From the NCBI RefSeq assembly GCF_000005505.3, contig NC_016131.3:71899855-71963854 (forward strand): a DNA stretch of 64,000 bases. Direction: 5' to 3'. Positions 11,588 through 24,806 of this stretch are shown piece by piece. The translations under genes and the position numbers were made by a program. Position 1 is the first letter of the stretch, and each line of letters starts with the position of its first letter. The notes below the pieces were generated by a model. That model was not told the DNA's origin, did not search any database, and saw only the letters and a program-made list of their open reading frames with translations. The DNA is from Brachypodium distachyon (lineage: Eukaryota; Streptophyta; Magnoliopsida; Poales; Poaceae).

Positions 11588-14150
11588 GGAGATGAATTTG
11601 GGTGGGGGGGGGGGGATCGGCAGGGAGAGGAGGAAGGGGATCGCCAGAGAGAGGGTGGAGCTGAACAGTAACTGCGGGTGGTGTGCTGAGCCACGGGGGA
11701 GGGGTGTGGTAGGTGGGCGCATCCTTTACTGACGCACAGTGCCCCCTGACAATATGTTCCTGTGCCACTGTTGGGAAATACATCAGTGCTCGCTCCATAC
11801 GGTTTGGTATATATAAAGCCAGGTGGAAAGCAACGCGAATCTCAACGTGCATTGTGTGGTACAGATATCAGGAGCGGTCCATACCGTGTGCAGTTACTCA
11901 TTTTCCGCACTGGTGCACCCTACACTGTACTGTATACAGACAAACACCACCCCACATTATGCATATGGAACTACAGCAGTAGGAGTAGTATGTTCTGTAA
12001 AGAGTAGTTAAAAAACAGAGTTTGATAGCTTAAGCCATGACCCAAGATTGGGGCAGCGAGAATCTGCATCGGTACACCGTGCTAGTAGCAGTAGTAGGAG
12101 TATTTTCCGGTCAGGATCGGCGTGAAAATGGAACAGAGATCGATAACAAATCTGCTCCGGTGCAGGGGCAACTTTTCCCCTCGCCGAGCTGCTGCCATTG
12201 CCATGCGTCCCTGGGAGCTTTCGTGGGTAAACTAAGTACAGGCGGAAAGCATGGGGTCTCTGCTGCTGCGTCTGCCCGGCTTTTGGCGCGGTCGTTGATC
12301 TCTCTTGGCTCCAGGATCATGATGCTAATCGTTAATTATTGGGCGGTTTCAGGGGGTTCACAACTTGAGAACGGATTGGCCAGTTCAGGCGAAACAATGA
12401 GCAGATTACCATTGGGAGCTGAGAGGCCACGTGATTGGCACCAAGTTCCTGCTCTTCTGATCTTCCATAACTCTTTGTCCAAATGAAATTCTTGGGTTGC
12501 TAATTACTGATGACACATGGAGGACACCGTATTCTGAAGGTCCACAGACAAGGTAACTTCAGCCATTTTACTTGCGTGGAAACCATGTCTGGTGACTCTT
12601 TCCACAGTGGACGAATGAAAGACCCCGGATTGGAATGCAGTCATCTCAAGTTCCCAACTGGAGAGAGCCTAGCAGCCATGCATCATCCATTCCTGGCCGG
12701 TCAAAATGGCAGAGAAGAACGGACATGTGATTGGTTTTGCCGCTGAGATCAGCTGTTATCTCCATGTCTGTACTGAGATCTCGCGGTCCGTTCGGCGTCC
12801 TCCGGTTGCAGCTGACTTGTTGCTCGGAAAGGCTGGCACTACAAGTGCTATATATCTTCTTGACCAGTACAGCCCGGATGCATAGAACAGTCAAAAGAAA
12901 AAGATCGAGTTACCACTAGGCTATACAACATTTGCTTACAAGAAATTAGGCTATTTTAAGACTGTTTTGTTTTTTGAAAAGGAGCAGTTATAGCGTTTCT
13001 AAACTGTTTCAGGCTTTCAGCATCTGGCCTGGTGCATGATTCTCTTCTGCAGAAAATGACCAGGAGATCAATTTAATCATATTTCTCTCTTCTTTTTAGT
13101 CTTTTACCAAGTAAGATGTGTTCTTGGTTCTTTGAACAACGGGCAAGTCCAAATGCAACTAGCTGGGCTAATCGATCCTACGTGTCATCCGGGGTGGCAA
13201 ATTTTGCGTGTGTGAAATCATAATGTATGTTCTGTGCCACGCTGGGGTGACATGTATGCTCGATTAGCCCGAGCAAGATGCATTTAGACTTATCTGAACA
13301 CTTAAGCTAAGGTTACAGATTAGTCGGTTGCATTTTGCAAATTCATGGTAAATTGTTTCGGTAACCCAAGTTTATATATGTACGAGATAGTTACCTCAGT
13401 CTAAAAAAAAGTAAAAAATACACGCCACCAAGTTGGAGATTGGGGCAGGTCTCTCTCTCTACATCTTCTCTGCCATGGAATTCCTCACATGCTTAAATAC
13501 TGGCATTCTCAGACCTCAGTACCCTTTTCCCCGAAGGGTATTGCTTGTATGCATGGTGTGCCCTTGTATTCCCCCCTCGGCCCTCCTTCGTTTTGCGAGA
13601 GCAGCGAGCGAGAAAAGCGGAGACACTGACCATCCTAAGATTCCTGTGCAAGCACTTTATTCTCTTCCACCCACACACGTATTTATTCGAAGCTTACTCT
13701 TGCCCGCACACAACGACTGATGTGTTTTCAAGCCCTCCATCTTTTAACTTGCTCTCTTCTTGAATCACTCGCACACGGGCTGCGATTAGCAGTAGGAGTA
13801 GTAGCATCGCATTGGTTCTTCTTCTCGCTTTGCTTCCGAAGCCAGTAAGCTGCAGCATTAGTGTTTACCAGCCTCTGTCCTCCAAAACAGAATCCAGATT
13901 TTGTTCTCATCCTCATCAATCCCCCGCCCCCCGAGTCCTCTCTCTCTCTCCGCACTCTTCTTTCCATCAAATCACAATCTTTGTCTAGAGAGTACTGCTA
14001 GGAAAACCGAACAGTGTCCGCGTTGTCTCCATCCCCTTCTTCCTTCCTTCCTTCCTTGGCCCCAATCGACCGGCCGGCCATTTCCGCAGCAACCAGCAGC
14101 AGCTTCCTCGGCTGCATGAGTGTCGTTCCCCTGAAGAAAGGAAGGGAACA
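11588..14150. other. Gene-free region with promoter of the 5-phosphatase gene
   Basis: No coding sequence supported. The left end would be the GRF gene promoter. From about 13,430 the DNA is rich in CT repeats (13,449 and 13,937) and pyrimidine tracts typical of grass 5' leaders. The transcription start of the gene at 14,151 is therefore likely between about 13,600 and 13,950. Confidence 0.4.
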
Positions 14151-17100
14151 ATGAGAGATGGCTGCAATTCCACCAAGAAGAGCAAGGTGAGTGCCCCCTG
14201 ACTGATAATGCTCTCTCTGTCTCCCCCCATTCTTTCGCTCACTCTCTCCCTCCCCGTGCTGAGTAAGTCAGTGCTCATGGTTGTCCCACATTGTTGTGTT
14301 GATGCGAACCTGTAGCTGTCGTGGTCCAAGAGCTTGGTGAGGAAGTGGTTCAACATCAGGAGCAAGGCCCATGACTTCCACGCCGACGACGCGTCTGCGC
14401 TCGGCAGGAGAGGCGAGTTCCATTAATTTCCTCTGTCTCTTTCGCGTCTCTTGCTTCCTCCACTGCTCGTCTCGTCTCTCCCTGAGCTTGCTTAACCTGT
14501 GCGAAGCAGTGAACATAGTAATTCCTCGGATGTTTTCTTTCCAAATGTTTTTCTGACAAAATTCTTGGTCTCATTGCAGCAGGAGGAGGAGGCGACGAGG
14601 ATGAGTGGACCAGGGGCAGCAGCTTCACCAGGAGAGAGCCTGGCACCGCCAAGAAGAGCAAGACGGGTGAGCAAATACCGCAATGCACACAACTTCTTCT
14701 TTTAATCTGGATTGTATTGTGGCATGGCATCCTCTGATTCCAACAATGGCGATGGCGCAGAGAGGTCGTCGAGGAGGAGCCGCGAGCACCCAAGGCGGGG
14801 CAAGATCGACCTCGACGCCGCGGAGGCGACCGTGACGCTGGACTACAGGTTCGCTGCCGATTGGTTCCCCATTCCATTCCTGCCTGCGTCATTAAATTCC
14901 CTCTCATGTGCTCTTCAAACAAAAAATGTACTGTAGGATCTTTGTTGCTACGTGGAATGTAGGCGGCCGATCCCCTCCCAACGGCATGAGCCTCGAGGAC
15001 TGGCTCCACGCCGCGCCGCCCGCCGACATCTACGTCCTCGGGTAATCATCATCATCTCCCCTCTGTTCTCTCGATCGCATCTCTGAATTCCAATATTCCA
15101 TCCATTTCTGAATTGATGCCGTGTTGGTGTCGAATTCAGGTTTCAGGAGATAGTGCCGCTGAACGCCGGGAACGTGCTGGGGACGGAGGACAACGGGCCG
15201 GCGAGGAGGTGGGTGTCGCTGATCAGGAGGACGCTGAACGACCCCAGCGGCAGCGGCGGCGGCGGCGGCAGCGGGAGCTTCCGGACGCCGTCGCCTTCGC
15301 CGGCGCCGCCGGACCCGATGGCGGAGGTGGACGACGACTTCGAGGGGGGCGGCCTATCGCGGCGGCACAACAACAGCGCGTCCGCCGCCTTCCTCCAGCA
15401 CCGCCGCTCCTTCCAGTTCCAGCCCGGGCTCAGCCGGAGCTTGAGGATGGACGGCGATGTCGAAACCCTCGCGGCGCAGCCCAGGCTGGAGCGCCGCTAC
15501 AGCGTCTGCGACCGGGCGATCTACGGCTCCCGACGGCCCAGCGATTACGAGGCCAACTGCCGGTGGGGCGGCTCCTCGGACGACGAGAATAACACCGGGG
15601 AGTCGCCGAGCACGGTGTACTCGCCCATGTCGTACGGGTACGGGCATGCGCCGTCTCTGGACGACAGCCATAGATCAGCTGGTCACACTACTAGGTACTT
15701 CTGAACTCTGAAGTTTCATTTTTTTCAGCTGGGGTGCATTTTGTTTCTATTAGATGTATAGTGGATAATTTGTGTGGAAATTGGATGCGCAGATACTGCC
15801 TGGTTGCAAGCAAGCAGATGGTGGGACTGTTTCTGATGATTTGGGCCCGGAAGGACATAAGGGATGACATTAGAAACCTCAAGGTTTCTTGTGTTGGGAG
15901 AGGATTGATGGGCTACCTTGGGAATAAGGTTAGGCACCTGCTGGTTCTTCTGTTATCTGGATAGTGTTTCATTTCTGTAACGCTTTACTGAATTTGATTA
16001 CAAACAAGAAGCATTGTTAGCGCTTAGGGATTCAACGGTAAAGGATTTGTTTTCCAGGGTTCGATTTCGATTAGCATGACATTGCACCAAACAAGCTTCT
16101 GCTTCGTCTGCAGCCACCTGACATCAGGGCAGAAGGAAGGCGACGAGATGCGGAGGAACTCTGATGTGCTTGAAATCCTCAGGAAGACCAGGTTCCCAAT
16201 GGTTTATGGCCAGTATGAGCGTTCACCGGAAACTATATTAGAGCATGAGTAAGCAAAGAACCTGGGAATGAACTCCTAAAGCCTGTTTTCATGTGCATTT
16301 GCTGTGATATTGGGCCCCTTAATGCGTCTTTTCTTTCAGTCGAATCATCTGGCTCGGGGACCTAAATTACCGAATCGCGCTTTCCTATCGATTAGTGAAG
16401 GCACTAGTGGAGATGCGCAATTGGAAAGCATTGCTGGATAAAGATCAGGTGAGAGCCTGTAAACCTTCTTCAACACATGTTTGTTTATGAAAGCAGTAAA
16501 ATTCTTGTGTCACAGGCAATCAGTGCTTTTGTCTTGTCATTCTTTTACTTTAAGTGTTGCAAGATTTCTGTAGGTGGGCAGAAGCCCTAGAGCCCACATT
16601 GTTCTCAAATTCTCATTATGAAGATGATTAAGAAACAATGTACGGTCCCAGTGACATGTAAACCTGATACCTGATACTTGCAGCTAAGGATTGAGCAAAG
16701 AGGCGGACGGGTATTTGTCGGCTGGAAGGAGGGGAGAATATACTTCCCGCCAACATACAAATACTCGAACAATTCTGACAAGTATGCTGGGGATGACATG
16801 AACCAGAAGGAAAAGAGGAGGACTCCTGCATGGTAAGTTGTACTATTGACTATTGTGCCAGATATTTGCCGGATTATGTACAGTTTAAGTAGACTTAATA
16901 ATCTTGCCAAACAGGTGTGATCGCATTTTATGGTACGGAAGGGGCCTCGGTCAACTGTCATATGTTCGCGGCGAATCTCGGTTTTCAGATCATAGGCCGG
17001 TCTACAGCGTCTTCAGTGCAGAAGTGGAGTCGATCAATCACAGCCGAATACAAAAAATGAGTTGCTCGAGCTCGCAACTGGACATCGGAGAACTACTGCC

Positions 17101-17161
17101 CTACTCTTATGGATATACCGACATCAATCCATATGGATACACCGATCTGAATTTCTACTGA
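14151..17161 (+). CDS. Inositol polyphosphate 5-phosphatase (plant type I/IV, CVP2-BST1 group)
   Basis: Eleven exons: 14151-14186, 14316-14412, 14583-14666, 14761-14848, 14937-15041, 15140-15694, 15793-15928, 16058-16248, 16340-16448, 16684-16832, 16915-17161. All phases agree and give 598 residues. The enzyme removes the 5-phosphate from inositol phosphates or phosphoinositides such as PI(4,5)P2, acting in the cytoplasm and at membranes. Visible marks: basic N-terminus ([17 protein letters not shown]), [35 protein letters not shown] (about 388-399), the catalytic WLGDLNYRI (about 434-442) and [12 protein letters not shown] (about 514-525), then [10 protein letters not shown]. Exon 6 encodes a variable, Gly/Ser/Pro-rich insert (about 160-310) typical of this plant group. 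The second intron uses a GC donor (14413-14414). Exact paralogue unknown. Confidence 0.9.
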
Positions 17162-18712
17162 AAGGATTAAGAACTTCATCATCCTCTGAATGTTCAGTCC
17201 TGTAAGCAGCGATAGAAAGGTATGGTTTGGAGAGTTGTCTTAGTTCCAACTTCCAAGGTAAAGTTCATGTGTTTCACAAGTACTGACTCTTTTTTTCCTA
17301 TGACAGGGTACATTGTTGACGGAGATAGCACCGGACTTACTGGAAATAAAAAGCTTAAGCTTCTGATAAATTGGTCAGTGCCATTGGTATGTCTTGATCA
17401 ATACAGTTGATTTGCTAAGCACATAAGAGCTCACCGAATTTATCAAAATCAGAGATTTATACATTGGGTATCTCAAGAAATGCACCAAGTGCTTGGCTAG
17501 TTCACAGGAATCAACTGATTGACACAAGGTACAGTTATGATCCACTTGATGTAGAATATTTCTGGTGAATATAATAAGCCATTAACTCTAATTATCTTCT
17601 CTCTCTTTTTTCAGACAAGGACGATGTTGTCTGATGAGGACTCTGCACAAAGTTATAGACTGCAGTTAGTGGGCATGGACTCAAATTATTTCACTGAATT
17701 CAAAGCTAACAAGGGGCCTGCATGGCACACTTGAGTGGTTCGTTTCTTGATCAAATAGTACAACGATCCAATCGTATGTCCAGGAGATTTTGGCCACCCC
17801 TGCAAAGATACTAGTACTGACGACATCGGAAAGCGCGCACCAATTTCCCCCCTTCGTATCTATACATTGTTGGCAACATATTTTCTCCTTTCCTCCATCC
17901 TACCCCCTCCCCTGTTTTCAGACAGTAACGACAAGTTCATAGTAGCAGTAGTCCTTTGCACATTTTACTTCCCTGTGTGCGATTTCAAAGCTCCAGGAAG
18001 AAAAAGATCGGTCATGAGTTCCTGCATTGCTTTGCTCATATCATTTCCATGGATGGAAAAGGGGTGTGTGTGACTGTGTGTGTAGGCCATCATCATTGTT
18101 CATGCTCTGTTCCATGAGCGTTGTCTGAATCAACTGAGATGACGAAAAGGCTAGCTGTCACATTTTTGCCACCAGCCTTCAGCTCTGCAGGGGAAACTCT
18201 GCAGTGCTCCACACTGTTCTTGGCAAGAAAAGCCAACAAATGTATGTGTTGAATCGGATTTGGGGAGACGTTTTATATTGTTGTTTGCGGTTTGTGGCAT
18301 GCATGCGGGCCCGCCACCATGGCGAGGTCTAGCGAGGAATCATTTTGCTGGTACATGATGGGCTGATATTGAGTTGAGTGCAACCTGAAGATGATCTACA
18401 GATGGTTTCAGAGTCCTGGCTACTGTGTTGTGTATCATTCAGTGGTTTCCGTTCTGGGAGGTCAGAGGGATCATCGGCTAGATGCACTGCGGATAGTTTC
18501 AGATACTGCTTCCTGAAGCAAATCATTGCCCGTTGCAGCTGGAGAAAGGGGAGCACGTCCATACGAGACGAAAGGAATAAAGAGTTTGGATTTAACGAAA
18601 CTAACTTAAGATGTTGTTAGATTTTTTTATAAACATAGTCGAGAAGTTTAATGTACAATCAGGCAAGACCATCTTATATTTTGGAACAAATGAAGTAGGA
18701 TCGAAGACTGAA
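17162..18712 (+). other. 3' region of the 5-phosphatase gene
   Basis: No coding sequence. A donor-like GTAAGC near 17,200 and an acceptor-like TATGACAG near 17,307 could mark an intron in the 3' UTR. An AATAAA lies at 18576-18581, but I cannot show that the transcript reaches it. Confidence 0.35.
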
Positions 18713-18760
18713 AGAAGATGATTTTAGCCTCTCTTTTTTGACAGAAGATGATTTTAGCCT
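18713..18760 (+). mobile_element. Micro-insertion with 18-bp target duplication
   Basis: The 18-bp direct repeat at 18713-18730 and 18743-18760 is perfect. Between the copies are 12 bp, CTCTTTTTTGAC. On the minus strand the insert reads GTC followed by an A-run, like the 3' end of the LINE at 54520. Confidence 0.75.
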
Positions 18761-19039
18761 TCTTATATGAAGAGTTCCACTTTCACATACCCCTCAGACT
18801 ACTAGTCGGCGACTAGGGCTAGATTCACGGTTTCACCACTTGACCTATGAAACCGGGTAAGCCTCAACCCCTCCCCAGCCTTTCCAAAACAGTTCAAATT
18901 AATCACTCCCGTTTCAGATCTAAATAGGAAAGCTTTTGGTATCAAATGTGTCTTCTTCTTTTTTTTTGCACAGACATCAAATTTTATAGTTTTTCGCATG
19001 AAAATTTACATGCACACGGAATACTTGGATATTGACATA

Positions 19040-19163
19040 CTCCCTCCATCCAACAAAGGATGTCTTAACTTTGACTAAATTTGAATGCATCTATACACTA
19101 AGCCATGTCTAGATACATCCAAATTTTGACAAACTTTTGACATCTTTTGTTGGACGGAGAGAA
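19040..19163. mobile_element. Stowaway-type MITE
   Basis: A 124-bp element with inverted ends CTCCCTCCATCCAACAAA and TTTGTTGGACGGAGAGAA, flanked by TA at 19038-19039 and 19164-19165. No coding capacity. Confidence 0.8.
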
Positions 19164-19681
19164 TATGCGTTTTTTGTGATTTTTTCTGACAACACGGAAA
19201 CAATTACTCCACCATGTGCTCCTGTGTGCACATCCGAATTTCCATTTATACAACTTAAAATAATGATGACCTGACACTCAAAAGGAGCGAGCTAAAGGAA
19301 ATGACAGCCATCTTTCACCTTCTATTTTGGTGGGCCGTGAATTTTACTAAATTCACATCATCAAAGAAGGTAGCAAATGATCGATCTGTCTTAGGCTCGT
19401 AAGCTAGCTAACCTTTCAGTAGGTGTTTTTCACTAGACCACTTCGGTAATTAAAAAAGTCATTTCCTATAGGTTTGTGAAATTTAGTTCTTTAACATAAA
19501 ACCCCAATATTTTGTTTTCCGCAATCACACGTCAGCCATGTGTGCGAAAGCATCCCAGGAAAACTGTCTTCTCTCATGTGTTTTTGCGTTAACAAGACAA
19601 TAAACTATGTTACGTAGTACAGTATACAGTACTAGGTTATCTTCTTGCCAAAAAGTTTATCTTCTAGTGTTATATCTTGTA

Positions 19682-19797
19682 TTCCCTACGTCTCATATTA
19701 AGTGAAGTGACGAATTATCGCTTGTATCTAGACACATTTAGATATAGATATATTCATATTTGAACAAATTGAGTCACTTAACATGGGACGAAGGGAG
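19682..19797. mobile_element. Stowaway-type MITE
   Basis: About 116 bp with inverted ends TTCCCTACGTCTCATATTAA and TTAACATGGGACGAAGGGAG, flanked by TA (19680-19681 and 19798-19799). The internal halves GTGACGAATT and AATTGAGTCAC continue the inverted repeat. Confidence 0.8.
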
Positions 19798-20309
19798 TAA
19801 TAATTAATATTTGAAATCTAGTATAGTGGAAACAATGATGTATTTTCTGTAAATCGCACACCCTTTTTTGGTTTCAACAATCAGCTTATGTGACACGGTT
19901 AAGAGAAAGTCCGACATCAAAACCGCTGTACATACCTTGCAACTTTTACTTGAGCCACCCATCAAATCTGCACCATTCCTCGTTTGGAAAAGAAAAAAAG
20001 GAAACAAATGTGTGAATTCCCCTTTGGTTGAGACGTTATTTTACGTTCCATTGGGTGGATTCAAATTTAGACTTTTGTTAACTATTTCTGAGGGAAGTTA
20101 TTGTTACTGCGAAATTCCTACGTGCCGCTGTCCGATCCGAACGGTGGCCTCGAAAGCCTGGGACGAATGAATCTCAGTCATGAGTACGTACTCAGTATGG
20201 GTTAAAATGACTGGCGTTGCACCAGCTAGCCCTTTGGTTTTTGAAGTGCCCGAGTGAAAACCAAAGCACGCACAACACGAGAAGACAAGACTGCTGGGGG
20301 AGAGAGAGA

Positions 20310-20334
20310 GGGGGGGGGGGGGGGGGGGGGGGGG
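20310..20334 (+). repeat. Poly-G run of 25 next to a GA repeat
   Basis: A (GA)n stretch runs directly into 25 consecutive G. Long minus-strand reading frames across it, with Pro runs, are artefacts of the repeat. Confidence 0.9.
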
Positions 20335-20693
20335 TACGTGCAGCCTCAGCATCGGAACAGCGAACAGCCTCGGCATGAGCAGATCGATGGGCCCAAAACA
20401 AGGGACGCAAGGAAGGAACCGAGATTTTCCCACACGCGTCGTACGACATCGACTTTTGCATGCAGCTTCTGGCCGGTTGATTGTCTGCGCGCGCGTCTCT
20501 GGTTCTCTCTGCCATTGGACAGAGTGCCAGTGTGTGGTACTAGCACGATAATGCACGCAGCCAAGTGTAGCATTGTAACGTCTACTTGGTTCGATCAGCA
20601 CGTTCTGGGTCCCAATAACGCACTGGCTATATATCGCTGCTGATGCGGTATTCAACAAGTAAACAGTAGTACTGCTATCCAACCCATTTTTCA

Positions 20694-20805
20694 CGTTCAT
20701 ACGTGGAATAAACGATGTCTCAATTTTGAATAAATTTGAATGCTCACGTCTAGATACATTTAAATTTTGACAAACTTGAGACATTTTTTGTTGGTAGCGG
20801 GAAGA
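20694..20805. mobile_element. Degenerate MITE
   Basis: Imperfect inverted halves: AAACGATGTCTCAATTTTGA on the left and CAAACTTGAGACATTTTTTG on the right, about 110 bp in all. The sequence resembles the element at 19040, but the outer ends have decayed, so the limits are approximate. Confidence 0.5.
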
Positions 20806-22488
20806 GTACGTGTATAGGAACTACTACTGTGCAAGAGGGTTCGACAGGGGCCACATCATTCATTCATTCATTCATTGAACACTTCTCAATGGATCGATGC
20901 ACGTAGGAGTATGTGCGTACGACTACGACATGGGCATGGGGGCGAGGAGGGAAGTGACATCGCCCTTTGCTTCTCCAACACATGGTCGTGCAAGCACCAT
21001 CAACCGATTGTCGATCGACAACCGACGCATGCATGTATGCAGTGACCGGCCGGGCTGGCGACCTGAAAATGAATTGGAGTTGGACACATCTGCAGGCTGC
21101 CACGTACGTACGTCATGTGGCGCAGATCTCGAACAGGAACGAGCTAGTACCCGCTGGTCAAGTCGGAAAGATTATCGTTTACAACAGCAAAGCAAGAGAC
21201 CGACCGACCTCGCGCCCGATTTAGCAAGAACGAACGCCGGGAAGTTGGGCGTGATAGATGAATTTATGAATATGCATGCATGGTCGATCGCTAGCAGCTG
21301 CAAATGGACGATGCCACACCTTTTTGCGTCATCGAGCGATCTCTGCATGCATGGAGCTAAAGTTTTAAAAGCGCGCTAGCTGCACTAGCAATAGGACCAA
21401 AAGCATGGATGGATGCGTGAATGACAACACGAAGATCGATCAAGGTAGACAAAATCGAGACCATGCATGTCTCGTCAAATCGATCTCGCCACACTTGTCG
21501 TTTAAGCAAGGCTTGTTTGTTTTTTACTGCATGCAAAGTGTGGCATTATCATATCATTCAAAGCTAGCCAGTCGACTCGCATGCACGTACGTACGCCATA
21601 TCTGGCTCAAAGTTTAGTCGGTCGATCACTTGATTATAATTGCACCGTGCGTCACCTCAGGACACAGAAGAGGACATGGGTGTACAGGAGGAGAGAATCG
21701 ATCTGGAGCTAGCTAGCAAAGCTTTGGCCAGGAGTATAGCAAGCAACCAACACGTCAACCTAGGTAGGTAGCTTTTGCTTTGGAACCGGGAGAAAAAATT
21801 AATAAGAAATTGTGTCGGAGATGTTTTTTTGCTGGTGAAGGGGGCGAGAGACTTTTGTTGCCTTTGGAAATGCATGCCATTTATTCTTGCGTGGAGAACA
21901 CTGCAGAAGTAGCTGCCAGAACTGAAGTGAGAGCAGAACTAGCATCACACTCCATTAAAGTGTGTGTGCAAAGTCTGACTTCGACACAGCCAGCAGACAC
22001 ATGCAATGTGACATGCATGACGTGTGCATGCGTACGTACTTGTGTTATGAACACAAAAAAAAAAAAACGATTCTTCCTTGTTGGCTTGACAAAAAACGTA
22101 TAGACAAAGATGTCTATATGTACCTCAGGTGTCACGTACGATCGAGTGAATCGATCGATGTGCGCGCATGCATCGATTTCACGCCATTTTGTTATCTAGC
22201 TTTTGAACTTTTGCTACCCTGCATGCATGCCGCCAGTTGGATCAACGTACGTACGAGATTGCAGCTCGTGACCGGTCTGTCTCCATCGATCACCTATCTA
22301 TCACGTTACATGCGTACCTGTGAGCGACCGTTCGATCCATGAACCGATCGGTCAAGTCACTACGCACACAGGCGCCAAAGCTATAGCTCCCGCGTGTGGC
22401 TCATTGATGTGTACGAATGCTATGCACGTTCTTTTTTAAGTGAAACGAATGCATGTTAGTACGTTGATCGCCTTCTGTGAGCATTTCT

Positions 22489-22537
22489 GCCACGGCACCA
22501 TTTTTTTCTTTTTTGAATCACTTCTGGGCCACGGCAC
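22489..22537 (+). mobile_element. Micro-insertion with 10-bp target duplication
   Basis: GCCACGGCAC at 22489-22498 and 22528-22537 flanks a 29-bp insert. On the minus strand the insert ends GTGATTC followed by interrupted A-runs. Confidence 0.65.
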
Positions 22538-22620
22538 TTGAACGCCGGCGCCGGACGTACGGCCCAGCCAAACCGAACCGAACCCATCGGGCAGCGCGAG
22601 CGAGCACACAATCCGCGCCG

Positions 22621-22673
22621 CAAAGCGTCTCACCTTTCTTTCTTTTTTGAGACAAAGCATCTCATCTTTTCTT
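22621..22673 (+). mobile_element. Micro-insertion with degenerate target duplication
   Basis: CAAAGCGTCTCACCTTTCTT at 22621 and a near copy starting at 22653 flank about 12 bp, TCTTTTTTGAGA. Minus strand reads TCTC followed by A-run. Three differences between the copies suggest an older event. Confidence 0.55.
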
Positions 22674-24689
22674 GGATCCATCACGCGGCTGGAGCCTGAC
22701 CAGCCCAACCCACTCGGCCTCGGAAGGGCCGTAATCTTGGAAAAGGCGATCGTACGTACCGGGCCGTACGATGCTTCCGGCCCGTGTCGCGCTCTCACGG
22801 TCCGTTGCGGCAACGAGTCACACGACGGCTCACAACTTCTGCGTTTTACCCTTTTTTACCTTTTCCGTGTGAAGACCGGGCACGTACGCATGTGAGCCGG
22901 AGTTCACACGATTCGCACCAACCACACACGCGAAATTTAGCTTCTAGGTTCAATTCTTGGGGCAACTAATGCTCCCCAGGGGCCAGGGCTGGCTATTGAA
23001 CTTGACGTTCATTGCGAGGAGATCCGGCCGATCAGATAGGACATACAATCGAGATGAAATATGGTTGGTGTGGAACCATTTGGTAGTGCTGTACTCCACT
23101 GTACAATTTTCTTTCTTCTTTTTGCGAGATGGAATCTTTGCAATTTATAGCGTATACACGGAAGTGGTAAGTTCGATCGGGATCCTAAAATGTCTTCATT
23201 GCCTATCTTGGAGTTCATGGTCTGGGATATGGGCCAGAGAACGGTAGCTGAAAAAGTTGGGTAAACCATTGCTCCTCTTTTAAACCAAGTCTGGCTATGG
23301 CGAGTGGTCTCAAGATCAATGAAGGCCGACAAATTGTGGAGGCTTTGCCCTCGCAAGCGAACATGCCTTCCATATTCCTATGCTACCGACAAACCACAGG
23401 CTCTTGATAAACAATTCATGAAACGGTCCAAACTAAATTGTAATGTTTACTTCTGATGTTTCTTTTTACATGTGTATATAGTTATTGTAAGTTTTCTTAA
23501 AATACATATATTTGGATTTTGACAAGTCTAATTAATTACTCTACTCTTACTTTTTCCAAGCAAACAATTTTCATGCTACTTTCTTATTGGACGAGGGGAT
23601 GCATATGTGAGTATAGATCGAAAAATCATTGAAAAAAATTGTGTAGTTAATTTATTGGGGATATGAAGAGAGAGATCACATAGCAATTTGTCTCCTACTA
23701 ATTTTATCTCCAAAAGGTTGTATGTACAACTAGAAAGAAGAAGTATTACTTCGTGATCGTGCATTGCAACACCTAACCCGATGTTGGCTTCGCATCGTCC
23801 TTCCTATTTCCAACCATCGTAGAAGAGAGAAATGTGACACTGTCGAAGAAAGTAGAAAAGAATGAGAGGACTCAATTCCACTTCACCTGAAGTTGGGCTA
23901 ATTACCCACCAATGCCATTCATTAACCCCGAACCCTAGCCCTGACTCCTCGCCACTCCTCCTCGTTCGTGTTGGACCTCTCCCATGGCGGCGGCGCATCT
24001 CCAGCCCTAGCAGTGCCTGCTGCGCTCCATCTCCCGTGAGCCCGAGATCCTCCTCAGGCGAGCCTATCCATCTCCCGCAAGCCGCCGCCACTTCTTCAGG
24101 ATTAGCCGCTCCTCCGAACCGTACCGCCGCCTAGTCGTCGCCACCTCTTCTAATAAGGTAAAATCGCTGCCATACCCCTCTAGCAGCACCTCGCTGCCGC
24201 TCCCACTTCAGCTACCCCCTGATTTCCGCTACTCCTTGAGTTCAGGTGGAGTGAAACACTCCCACATAGGTCTTGAATAATGAAAACAACAACAACAACT
24301 CTAGTGACCAAAGATAGGGATTGGCTCCTCGCATTTCTTGATATCCGATCAATAACTTACTATCGGTTGTAAAAGAAAAATTGTGCAATGTTCGATGGGG
24401 GGTTATTTTGAGATTTTTTTTTTGTTGAGCCGATGTTTAAGAGAGGCTGAATAGACACTTGGCCCCGCCAACAGGTTCACACGTTGGTGCCAGATTGGCA
24501 TGATAAAGATCCTCTTCAACTCCTGCTCTTTTACACCTTGAGATTCAGAGGTGTGTGTACATCTCTCTGATGAGCGAAAAGCGGTTCCTCTCTCGCCTGT
24601 TCTTCCTTCTCTGAACCCCGGGTTGAACCAGAGAACCCCACCAAAACCAAAGCCCCAAATCGGATCGGCTCTCAGCCCTCGGCGATCGC

Positions 24690-24806
24690 ATTGCACATCG
24701 CCACCCGCCCCCCGCCTCTAACGCCGGGTCGCCCGCCGTTCCCGTTCTTCCTCGTCAGGACGTCTCCACCCCGTCCGCAGTCGACTCTGCCCATTGGGGT
24801 TTTGAG
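24690..24806 (+). other. Likely non-coding first exon of the SDE3 gene
   Basis: A GC-rich leader ends TTTTGAG|GTATGA at 24806, a good donor. The next matching acceptor upstream of the SDE3 start is TTTATCAG at about 26072, nine bases before the ATG. This gives a 5' UTR intron of about 1.27 kb that holds a SINE-like element. The exon start is not defined. Confidence 0.5.

Larger units (their letters stand above)
20806..24689. other. Intergenic DNA, no gene recognised
   Basis: Reading frames here lack recognisable domains. From 20.9 to 22.4 kb the DNA is very rich in short palindromes (GTACGTAC, CATGCATG, ATCGATCG). From about 23,880 to 24,170 a GC-rich stretch ends TCTTCTAATAAG|GTAAAA and looks like a 5' leader exon with a donor site. 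It could be an alternative first exon of the SDE3 gene or a leftover from another gene. Confidence 0.4.

Noticed and set aside
15113..15671. Long frames on both strands within exon 6 of the 5-phosphatase gene
   Set aside because: They are shadows of the GC-rich exon; the correct frame joins the other exons in phase and carries the family motifs.
20104..20784. Long minus-strand frame of 226 codons
   Set aside because: It runs through the 25-G run and a GA repeat, giving a Pro run, and shows no domain or codon bias.
22436..22813. Minus-strand frame over 22.4-22.8 kb
   Set aside because: It passes through two of the micro-insertions and has no recognisable domain.
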